Shown: in pieces, positions 1 through 5,298 of the stretch
Layout: every line of letters begins with the position of its first letter
Numbering within the stretch: the first letter of the stretch is position 1
Source of the DNA: an uncultured Lysobacteraceae bacterium
Lineage (GTDB): Bacteria > Pseudomonadota > Gammaproteobacteria > Xanthomonadales > Rhodanobacteraceae
Length of the DNA stretch: 8,395 bases
Assembly: GCA_946482585.1 (NCBI GenBank)
Contig: CAMLSI010000223.1
Span: forward strand, 1-8,395
Reading direction: 5' to 3'
Translations under genes and position numbers: made by a program
Notes under the pieces: model-generated
What the model saw: only the letters and a program-made list of their open reading frames with translations
Database searches by the model: none
What the model was told of the DNA's origin: nothing

Positions 1-43
1 CGGCGATCGCCGAGGTCGCGCCGACGATGAGGATTCTGCGCAT
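1..43 (-). CDS. Short-chain dehydrogenase/reductase, N-terminal fragment (DprE2 position)
   Basis: Only the first 14 codons are in the window, and the gene runs off the left edge. They read MRRILIVGATSAIA. The hydrophobic beta strand followed by GATSAIA matches the N-terminal dinucleotide-binding turn (GxxxGxG-like) of short-chain dehydrogenases. The start lies 3 bases after the stop of the DprE1-like gene, and a GGAG sits 6 bases upstream across that stop, so the two are almost certainly co-transcribed and translationally coupled. In mycobacteria the partner of DprE1 is the NADH-dependent reductase DprE2, also a short-chain dehydrogenase. It reduces the 2-keto intermediate to polyprenyl-phospho-arabinose. 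That role is inferred here from position and the 14 visible residues; another reductase is possible. Confidence 0.75.
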   Translation of the reverse strand, partial: MRRILIVGATSAIA

Positions 44-46
44 GGG

Positions 47-1342
47 TTACTCCGTGACGCGGCGCCAGAAACCCGACGACAACTTCGGGTCGAGGAAAGG
101 CTGCAGCGTCTGCCAGTTCGGGAAATAGCCGCGAAAACGCGCGCCGGCGAGCCGCGCGTCCTTCGCGGGATAGACCGCGCCGCCCGCCGCGGCGACGACC
201 TCGTCGAGCCGATCGAGCAGCGCGAACGTGGCCGGACCGTCGTTGGGGAAGTCCAGCGCGAGGGTCGCGCCGGGTCGCGGAAACGACAGGATACCAGCCG
301 ATTTGCGCTCGCCGAACAGCTTGAGCACGACCAGGAACGAACCGCTGCCGCTCTCGGTGATGAGCCGCAGCAGTTCGGCCATGCCGGCCTGCGCCTGCGC
401 CGGCGGGATCACGCACTGGTACTGCAGGAATCCGCGCGGCCCGTAGATGCGGTTCCACTGGCCGATCGCGTCGAGCGGATAGAAGTACGGCTCGTAGTGC
501 GACAGCTCGTGACGCACGCGTGCCTGCTGCCGGTGGTAGTACGCCGCGTTGAAGGCGCGCAGGCTCAGTCCGTTGATCAGCGAGAACGGCGGTGTCAGCG
601 GCACGGCGAGGCGGCGCTTCGGCGCGCGCGGTCCGTCGGCCGCCGCGGCGTGATTGGCGCGGATGAAATGCCCGCGGCCCATCGCGTCGCCTCGCGCGGC
701 GCAATCGATCCAGGCCACGGTGTATTCGTAGTCGCGCTCGGACGCGGACGCGAGCGGGAAGAATCCGGCGAGGTTGTCGAAGCGGTGCGTCTCGACCGAC
801 AGCCAGGGGCCGCGCACGCGCCGCAGCTGCAGTTCGGCCCAGGTGATCAGTCCGGTCAGTCCCAGTCCGGCCACCGTGGCGGCGAACCAGTCGGCGTTTT
901 CCTGCGGGCTGCACCAGCGCCGGCTGCCGTCGCTGCGCAGCAGCTCGAAGCCGAGTACGTGTTCGCTGAAGCAGCCGGCTACGTGATGATTCTTGCCGTG
1001 CACGTCGTTCGCGATCGCGCCGCCGACGGTCACGTATTTCGTGCCCGGCGTGACCGGCAGGAACCAGCCCTGGCCGACGACGAGATCGAGGATTTCCGAG
1101 AGCAGCACGCCGGCTTCGCAGCGCAGCACGCCCGTGGCCGGATCGAATGCGATGAAGCGGTCGAGCCCGCGCGCGCAGAGCAGCGTGCCGCCGTCGTTCT
1201 GGCAGGAATCGCCGTAGCTGCGGCCGTTGCCGCGCGGCAGCGCCGTGCCGTCGAACGGCGGCAGGGGCGCATCGCGGTCGCGCAGCGCCAGCAGACGCTG
1301 ATCGCGCGGCGGCGGGTAACGGCCCCAGGATTCGCCGCCCAT
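47..1342 (-). CDS. dprE1: DprE1-like FAD-dependent polyprenylphosphoryl-ribose oxidase
   Basis: This 431-residue protein resembles decaprenylphosphoryl-beta-D-ribose 2'-oxidase, which oxidises the ribose 2'-OH to a ketone in the first half of the ribose-to-arabinose epimerisation. The N-terminal FAD-binding (FAD_binding_4) half shows RGNGRSYGD (37-45), PGTKYVTVGGAIANDVHGKNHH (split as 99-110 and 111-120), and the substrate-side domain shows FLQYQ (305-309), KLFG (341-344), LDFP (363-366) and AKD (393-395). Lys394 aligns with Mycobacterium tuberculosis Lys418, and Gln307/Gln309 with Gln334/Gln336. The residue aligned with Cys387 is Ala362. The protein is somewhat shorter at the N-terminus than the mycobacterial enzyme but starts with the same WGR segment. 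It lies one base after the HAD-UbiA gene and 3 bases before a reductase, forming an operon. Other FAD sugar oxidases are possible but less likely. The product has no visible membrane segment. Confidence 0.88.
   Translation of the reverse strand: MGGESWGRYPPPRDQRLLALRDRDAPLPPFDGTALPRGNGRSYGDSCQNDGGTLLCARGLDRFIAFDPATGVLRCEAGVLLSEILDLVVGQGWFLPVTPGTKYVTVGGAIANDVHGKNHHVAGCFSEHVLGFELLRSDGSRRWCSPQENADWFAATVAGLGLTGLITWAELQLRRVRGPWLSVETHRFDNLAGFFPLASASERDYEYTVAWIDCAARGDAMGRGHFIRANHAAAADGPRAPKRRLAVPLTPPFSLINGLSLRAFNAAYYHRQQARVRHELSHYEPYFYPLDAIGQWNRIYGPRGFLQYQCVIPPAQAQAGMAELLRLITESGSGSFLVVLKLFGERKSAGILSFPRPGATLALDFPNDGPATFALLDRLDEVVAAAGGAVYPAKDARLAGARFRGYFPNWQTLQPFLDPKLSSGFWRRVTE
50..53 (-). promoter_or_regulatory. 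Ribosome binding site of the short-chain dehydrogenase gene
   Basis: The minus strand reads GGAG, then six bases, then ATG at 43. The motif overlaps the end of the upstream gene and its TAA stop, which fits coupled translation and supports the chosen start. Confidence 0.7.
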
Positions 1343-1343
1343 C

Positions 1344-2765
1344 TCAGATCGCTCCGGCGACGACGATCGCGCAGAGCGCGAGGATGACGCGGCTCACGCG
1401 ATCCACGAGCGCGAACACGACCGGATCGTCGTGCATGTAGCCGCGATGCGCGATGAGCCAGATGCGGCTGATCCAGTACAGCAGCAACGGGCACAGCAGC
1501 CAGAGCACCTGCTGGTGGCGATACAGCGCTTCGCTCGCCGTGCTGTTGATGTACAGCGCGAGCACGAGCACGCTCATGTAGCCGCTCGCGCCGCCGAGCG
1601 ACTGGATCAGCGCGATGTCGTCGACGGCGTAGCCGCGGCCGCTGGCTTCCGACTTGCCGCTGCCGAGCAGGGTGCGCAGTTCCGTATAGCGCTTGAGCAT
1701 CGCGAGGCTCAGGAACAGGAACATCGAGAACGCGAGCAGCCAGAACGACAGTCCGCCGCCGATGACGACGGCGCCGCCGATGATGCGCACGGTATACAGC
1801 GCGGCCAGCACGATCACGTCGAGCATGACGATGCGTTTCAGGCGCAGCGAATAGGCCAGGGTCAGCGCGTAGTAGCACGCGAGCACGCCCGCGAACGGCA
1901 GCGACAGCCAGGCAGCGAGCGCGAGTCCGGCGAGTGCGAGCAGCGGCGCGGCGACGACGCCCGCCGACAGCGGCAAGGTGCCGGCCGCGAACGGCCGCAG
2001 GCGCTTGCGCGGATGGCGCCGGTCGGCATCGAGGTCGAACAGGTCGTTGAGCAGGTAGACGCCCGAGGCGCAGAGGCCGAATGCGAGGAACGCGAGGATG
2101 CAGTTCAGCGCCGTCGCGGTCTCGAGCACGCGGTGCGAGGTGAACAGCGGCAGGAACACGAGCAGGTTCTTGAGCCACTGGTGCACGCGCAGCGCCTTGA
2201 TCCAGGTGCGCAGGCCGCCGCGGCGCGCCTCGAACACGCGCTCGACGTCGCAGCAGTCGCCGGCGGCGCGCGCGAGTCCGGAGCCGCCGTTGACGACGAC
2301 CGCGCGCCGTGCATGTTTCCAGATGTGGAGATCGCGATATTCGTTGCCGGCGTAGTCGAAACCTTTGTCGCCGTAGCGCGCGCGCAGCGCTTCGCCCTTG
2401 TGGCGTCCGGCCAGGTTGCGCGTGCCGTCGCTCGCGAGCACTTCGTCGAACAGGCCCAGGTGCGTCGCGACGCCGTTCGCGAGCGCCGCGTCGGACGCGG
2501 TGCAGAGCACGCGCGGGCGCTGGCCCTGTTGTTCGCGCAGCCAGTCGACGACGCGTTCGTCGTAGGGCAGTGTCGCCGGATCGACGTCGGCGCGCTGCGC
2601 GATTTCGCGCTTGAGATGGGCGCGTCCGCGCAGCAGCCAGAGCGCGAAGACGAAGACATAGAACGGATTGCGCCGCAGCAGGCTCAGTGCGGACTCGAAC
2701 AGCAGATCGGAGCGGATCAGCGTGCCGTCGAGATCGACGCACAGCGGTATCGGTTGAGCGGACAT
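1344..2765 (-). CDS. HAD-UbiA fusion: polyprenyl-phosphate phosphoribosyltransferase type
   Basis: This 473-residue fusion joins a HAD hydrolase domain (about 1-180) to a multi-pass UbiA prenyltransferase (about 185-473). HAD motifs: DLDGT at 11-15 (nucleophile Asp11, acid/base Asp13), Thr89/Ser91 as motif II, Lys123 as motif III, and GNEYRD (140-145) as a divergent motif IV with Asn where Asp is usual. The UbiA part begins with an HQWLKN segment (195-200) like that of Rv3806c. It has the first Asp-rich motif NDLFDLDADRRHPRK (240-254) and a second motif with Asp316 and Arg327, plus several hydrophobic helices. Known family role: Rv3806c transfers phosphoribose from PRPP to decaprenyl phosphate. 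The HAD domain could remove the 5'-phosphate, a job ascribed to a separate protein in mycobacteria; this is inference. The first gene of the operon, it has no clear Shine-Dalgarno sequence before ATG 2765, which lies next to an inverted repeat. Confidence 0.85.
   Translation of the reverse strand: MSAQPIPLCVDLDGTLIRSDLLFESALSLLRRNPFYVFVFALWLLRGRAHLKREIAQRADVDPATLPYDERVVDWLREQQGQRPRVLCTASDAALANGVATHLGLFDEVLASDGTRNLAGRHKGEALRARYGDKGFDYAGNEYRDLHIWKHARRAVVVNGGSGLARAAGDCCDVERVFEARRGGLRTWIKALRVHQWLKNLLVFLPLFTSHRVLETATALNCILAFLAFGLCASGVYLLNDLFDLDADRRHPRKRLRPFAAGTLPLSAGVVAAPLLALAGLALAAWLSLPFAGVLACYYALTLAYSLRLKRIVMLDVIVLAALYTVRIIGGAVVIGGGLSFWLLAFSMFLFLSLAMLKRYTELRTLLGSGKSEASGRGYAVDDIALIQSLGGASGYMSVLVLALYINSTASEALYRHQQVLWLLCPLLLYWISRIWLIAHRGYMHDDPVVFALVDRVSRVILALCAIVVAGAI
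1352..1355 (-). promoter_or_regulatory. Ribosome binding site of the DprE1-like gene
   Basis: GGAG on the minus strand lies nine bases before ATG at 1342, inside the last codons of the upstream HAD-UbiA gene. It supports the 1342 start and coupled translation. Confidence 0.6.
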
Positions 2766-2773
2766 CCGTGCAA

Positions 2774-2857
2774 ACCCAATAACGGTAAATTTTGCAGTCG
2801 GCCCCCGGCCGCTGCGACGAAGCGGCCTAGCTTACACGGACCGGCTTACCGTTGGGT
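2774..2857 (-). promoter_or_regulatory. Inverted-repeat leader in front of the arabinose-donor operon
   Basis: AACGGTAA (2781-2788) and TTACCGTT (2846-2853) are perfect complements, extended by ACCC (2774-2777) and GGGT (2854-2857) across a three-base bulge. Between them GGCCGCT (2807-2813) and AGCGGCC (2821-2827) form a second, perfect hairpin. In a leftward transcript the outer stem would end about nine bases before the ATG at 2765, so it could hide the start region. It could equally be a pair of inverted protein-binding sites. The patch around 2772-2795 is AT-rich compared with its surroundings. No convincing -10/-35 pair was seen. Confidence 0.35.
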
Positions 2858-2879
2858 CCGCAGCCCGAGCCGCGGAACC

Positions 2880-2920
2880 AGTCCCGGCGCGCGCCGGCCG
2901 GTCGGCGCGAGGTCGGGACT
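2880..2920. repeat. Extended imperfect hairpin
   Basis: AGTCCCG (2880-2886) pairs with CGGGACT (2914-2920). Inside it CGCGCCG (2890-2896) pairs with CGGCGCG (2903-2909) around a six-base loop. A small internal loop (three bases against four) separates the two stems, giving 14 pairs in 41 bases. There is no T-run on either side, so it is not a terminator. Confidence 0.55.
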
Positions 2921-3021
2921 TCGTTGGGGGATCGTGGCGGCCTCGACGTCTCATCGGCAGCGTGCGGGGGCGATGCGGCGGACTACCGTCCGTCCGAGAA
3001 ATCCACGTTCTCGCGTGCCGG

Positions 3022-3063
3022 AAACTGCCCAGCGCTGCCGAACTGCGAACCGGTGGGCAGTTT
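3022..3063. repeat. Ten-base perfect inverted repeat
   Basis: AAACTGCCCA (3022-3031) and TGGGCAGTTT (3054-3063) are perfect complements separated by 22 bases. Neither side is followed by a T-run, so it is more likely an RNA stem or a dyad binding site than a terminator. It overlaps, and would compete with, the pairing of 2955-2962 with 3033-3040. Confidence 0.5.
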
Positions 3064-3200
3064 GCAGCGTGCGTCGCGAATAGCCTCGGCGCCGGTTTTC
3101 GGGCGCGGTTCCGCACCATGTGCACAGCGTCGTAACACGCGCGTCACGCATTCAATGGAGTCGTAGGAAGGGCAGGGTGCTCTGGTCCAGGATGACCGCG

Positions 3201-3245
3201 CGAGCCCGATGCGTCCCCCCTGTCGCATCGGGCTCGGTCTTTTTT
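3201..3245 (+). terminator. Strong intrinsic terminator, rightward, without an obvious upstream gene
   Basis: CGAGCCCGATGCG (3201-3213) and CGCATCGGGCTCG (3224-3236) form a perfect 13-pair stem with a ten-base loop. GTC and then six T residues (3240-3245) follow. This is a textbook rho-independent terminator on the plus strand. The minus strand lacks a matching T-run. The nearest protein gene on its left is on the other strand, so it either ends an unannotated rightward transcript or acts as an attenuator ahead of the transporter gene. Confidence 0.88.
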
Positions 3246-3258
3246 GCGCGCCGCGCAA

Positions 3259-3288
3259 TTGCTCCGGCGCGCAGTTCTCCGGTAGGGT
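3259..3288 (+). promoter_or_regulatory. Candidate promoter of the symporter gene
   Basis: TTGCTC (3259-3264) and TAGGGT (3283-3288) are separated by 18 bases and lie between the terminator and the ATG at 3317. The matches to the sigma70 consensus are moderate (four of six and three of six). The position directly after a terminator makes an independent promoter reasonable. Confidence 0.35.
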
Positions 3289-3316
3289 CGCCGCTTTCGT
3301 ACTCCGCGGACCCCGC

Positions 3317-4633
3317 ATGAGCCACGCCTCCGACACGACTTCCGGACCGGGCCCGCGCGGCCTTCCGCTGCATGCCCGCATCCTGATCGGCTTCCTCGTC
3401 GGCGTGATCGCCGGGGTGCTCTGCTATCGCTTCGCCGGCAGCGACAGCGTCTGGCTCGCCAACACCGTCACCTACGTCACGCAGCCGGTCGGCCAGATCT
3501 TCCTGCGCCTCCTGCTGATGCTCGTGATTCCGCTGCTGTTCTCCGCACTGGTCCTCGGCGTCGCGGAAATGGGTGACCTGCGCTCGCTCGGCCGCGTCGG
3601 CTGGAAAACGCTGCTGTACACCGTGTTCGTCTCGGGCATCGCCGTGATCATCGGCCTGGTGCTGGTGAACCTGCTGCAGCCCGGCGTGGGCATCGACGAC
3701 ACCGCGCGCGCGACCCTGCTCCAGGAAAGCGCCGCGAAGGCCAAGAGCCTGACCGCGCAGGCCGCGCCGCCGTCGGGCATCGACATGCTGGTGCAGATCG
3801 TGCCGGACAACATCGTGCGCGCCGCATCGGGCGGCGACATGATCGGCATCATGTTCTTCGCGCTGATGTTCGGCATCGCGATGGTGCTGACGCCGACACC
3901 CGGGGTTGCGCGGGTCAAGGAATTCATCCAGGGCATCTACGATATTTCGATGACGCTCATCGACCGCGTCATCCGGCTCGCGCCGTATGCGGTCGCCTGC
4001 CTGCTGTTCACCCTGACGGCGAAGCTCGGCTGGCAGGTACTGTTCCTGCTCGGCAAGTATGTCGGCGTCGTGCTGCTCGCGCTCGCGATCCATCAGTTCG
4101 TGGTCTATTCCGCCGTCGTGAAGTTCTTCGGCGGCATGAGTCCCTGGCGCTTCTTCCGCAGCATCGACGAAGCCATGCTGACGGCGTTCTCCACCGCTTC
4201 GTCGTCGGCGACCCTGCCGACCTCGCTCAAGGTCGCCGAGGAAAACCTGCGCCTGCCGCCGCGCATCGCGCGTTTCGTGCTGACCGTCGGCGCGACCGCG
4301 AACCAGAACGGCACGGCGCTGTTCGAAGGCGTGACGGTGCTGTTCCTCGCGCAGTTCTTCGGCGTCGATCTCACGCTGACGCAGCAGCTGTTCGTGCTCG
4401 GGGTCTGCGTGCTCGGCGGCGTCGGCACGGCCGGCGTTCCGGCCGGATCCATCCCGGTCATCATGATGATCCTCGCGATGGTCAACGTGCCGCCCGAGGG
4501 CATCGGCCTGATCCTCGGCGTCAACCACCTGCTCGACATGTCGCGCACGACGCTCAACGTCACCGGCGACCTGGCCGCGGCCGTGGTCGTGGCGCGCGGC
4601 GAGCCCGATCAGGTGCCGCCGCAGGGCGCGTGA
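3317..4633 (+). CDS. Dicarboxylate/amino acid:cation symporter (DAACS family)
   Basis: This 438-residue inner-membrane transporter of the GltP/DctA/GltPh family takes up acidic amino acids or C4-dicarboxylates with Na+ or H+. Visible family marks are the Ser-rich hairpin 1 (SSSATLP, 295-301), the TM7 motif NQNGT (329-333, NMDGT in GltPh), hairpin 2 GVPAGSIP (373-380), and the TM8 motif LLDMSRTTLNVTGD (405-418). Asp407, Arg410, Asn414 and Asp418 match GltPh Asp394, Arg397, Asn401 and Asp405. The arginine argues for an acidic substrate. GltPh Asp312 and Asp390 are both Asn here (331 and 403). The ATG at 3317 is preferred because an upstream in-frame ATG at 3209 lies inside the terminator stem and would add 36 residues unlike the family. 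The Shine-Dalgarno is weak (GCGGA). The exact substrate cannot be told from sequence. No clear terminator follows the gene. Confidence 0.93.
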   Translation: MSHASDTTSGPGPRGLPLHARILIGFLVGVIAGVLCYRFAGSDSVWLANTVTYVTQPVGQIFLRLLLMLVIPLLFSALVLGVAEMGDLRSLGRVGWKTLLYTVFVSGIAVIIGLVLVNLLQPGVGIDDTARATLLQESAAKAKSLTAQAAPPSGIDMLVQIVPDNIVRAASGGDMIGIMFFALMFGIAMVLTPTPGVARVKEFIQGIYDISMTLIDRVIRLAPYAVACLLFTLTAKLGWQVLFLLGKYVGVVLLALAIHQFVVYSAVVKFFGGMSPWRFFRSIDEAMLTAFSTASSSATLPTSLKVAEENLRLPPRIARFVLTVGATANQNGTALFEGVTVLFLAQFFGVDLTLTQQLFVLGVCVLGGVGTAGVPAGSIPVIMMILAMVNVPPEGIGLILGVNHLLDMSRTTLNVTGDLAAAVVVARGEPDQVPPQGA

Positions 4634-4674
4634 CCGGCCGGACGTTCAGGCTTCGGCGGGCTCATCCGTACCCG

Positions 4675-4713
4675 GCGACACGGGCTGTAACGTTCGGGCA
4701 CAATCCCGGCGTC
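4675..4713 (+). promoter_or_regulatory. Candidate promoter(s) of the sigma-kinase operon
   Basis: Two readings overlap. A sigma70-like pair is GCGACA (4675-4680) and CACAAT (4699-4704), with an 18-base spacer and four of six matches each. An ECF-like pair is TGTAAC (4686-4691) and CGTC (4710-4713), also 18 bases apart, resembling the AAC/CGTC cores of many ECF promoters. The second would allow autoregulation. Both lie within 60 bases of ATG 4731. Confidence 0.35.
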
Positions 4714-4730
4714 CAGCCTCCGGTTTCCTC

Positions 4731-5288
4731 ATGTCCGACGTCGGTGATGTAACCCAACTGCTGCAGGCCTGGCGGGGCGGCGACCGCCTCGCGCTCGAGC
4801 GGCTGATGCCGCGGCTCTACGACACCCTGCGGGAGATGGCGGCAGTGCGATTGCGGCGCGAGGGCGCGCAGCAGACGCTGGAGCCGACCGCGCTCGTGCA
4901 CGAGGCCCTGGTGCGCCTGCTCGGCGCCGAGACGGACTGGCAGAACCGCGCGCATTTCCTTGCGCTCGCCGCGATGCACATGCGGTCGGTGCTCGTCGAT
5001 CAGGCCCGCTCGCGGCTGTCGGCCAAGCGCGGCGGCGACATCGTCGTGGTCACCCTGAGTCATGCCGAGGCGTCGGAAGGACAGCGCATCGAGCTCGACC
5101 TGATCGCACTCGACCAGGCGCTGACGCGGCTGCACGACGAAGACCAGCGCGTCGCGCGCATCGTGGAGATGAGCTACTTCGCCGGCATGGAGCGCGAGGA
5201 GATCGCGGCCGTGGTCGGCATCTCGGTGCCGACGGTGGACCGCGATCTGCGGTTCGCGCGGGCCTGGCTCAATCGCGTCCTGAGCTGA
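4731..5288 (+). CDS. ECF sigma factor, TIGR02999/ECF43 type, kinase-linked
   Basis: This 185-residue protein is a group IV RNA polymerase sigma factor. The region 2 segment runs from about 6 to 95 and contains EPTALVHEAL (51-60) and SVLVDQARSRLSAKRGGD (86-103), both typical of the TIGR02999 family. Region 4 (about 125-183) ends in a helix-turn-helix, EIAAVVGISVPTVDRDLRFA (157-176). In most ECF factors region 2.2 carries an acidic DxED-like motif before LVQE that contacts the beta' subunit; here it is EPTA, with Thr53. In studied ECF43 members, such as EcfP of Vibrio parahaemolyticus with PknT, phosphorylation of a region 2.2 threonine by a linked kinase restores RNA polymerase binding. The kinase gene starts 10 bases downstream and no anti-sigma gene is nearby. 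No good Shine-Dalgarno was seen before ATG 4731, so the start is chosen from family length and position. Confidence 0.9.
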   Translation: MSDVGDVTQLLQAWRGGDRLALERLMPRLYDTLREMAAVRLRREGAQQTLEPTALVHEALVRLLGAETDWQNRAHFLALAAMHMRSVLVDQARSRLSAKRGGDIVVVTLSHAEASEGQRIELDLIALDQALTRLHDEDQRVARIVEMSYFAGMEREEIAAVVGISVPTVDRDLRFARAWLNRVLS

Positions 5289-5290
5289 GG
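5286..5290 (+). promoter_or_regulatory. Ribosome binding site of the kinase gene
   Basis: TGAGG overlaps the TGA stop of the sigma gene and lies eight bases before the GTG at 5299. This supports the GTG start and coupled translation of the two genes. Confidence 0.55.
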
Positions 5291-5298
5291 CCGCGCGC

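Larger units (their letters stand above)
2766..3200. other. Non-coding interval with several stem-loops; possible rightward non-coding RNA
   Basis: No reading frame here has recognisable protein features. What it holds is structure: the operon leader at 2774-2857, an extended hairpin at 2880-2920, a possible three-way junction at 2955-3040, and a ten-base inverted repeat at 3022-3063. The interval is followed by a strong plus-strand terminator, which implies that something is transcribed rightwards through it. I found none of the signature sequences of RNase P RNA, tmRNA, SRP RNA or tRNA. Either an unknown small RNA or a leader of the downstream transporter would fit. The transcript start was not identified. 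Confidence 0.3.

Noticed and set aside
2979..3000. Resemblance of CGTCCGTCCGAGAA to the apical part of E. coli 6S RNA
   Set aside because: The match is short and the flanking sequence does not form the long irregular duplex with a central bubble. The usual neighbour (fau/ygfA) is absent. A covariance search would settle it.
2957..3073. Ten-base direct repeat GCAGCGTGCG at 2957-2966 and 3064-3073
   Set aside because: Only two copies in GC-rich DNA, without regular spacing or flanking similarity; compatible with chance.
497..3083. Long plus-strand open frames opposite the DprE1-like and HAD-UbiA genes
   Set aside because: The products are low-complexity (Arg/Ala/Glu/Gln-rich) and lack motifs. 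The minus strand carries recognisable enzymes with good ribosome binding sites.
3209..3316. Upstream in-frame ATG of the symporter
   Set aside because: It lies inside the terminator hairpin, and the extra 36 residues do not look like a DAACS N-terminus. The ATG at 3317 fits the family better.
3192..3320. Short plus-strand frame ending in an ATGA overlap with the symporter start
   Set aside because: It runs through the whole terminator stem and T-run, has no proper ribosome binding site, and encodes a low-complexity peptide. The overlap is probably chance.
4634..4674. Terminator after the symporter gene
   Set aside because: There is a short CCGGCCGG palindrome but no longer stem and no T-run, so no terminator can be supported.
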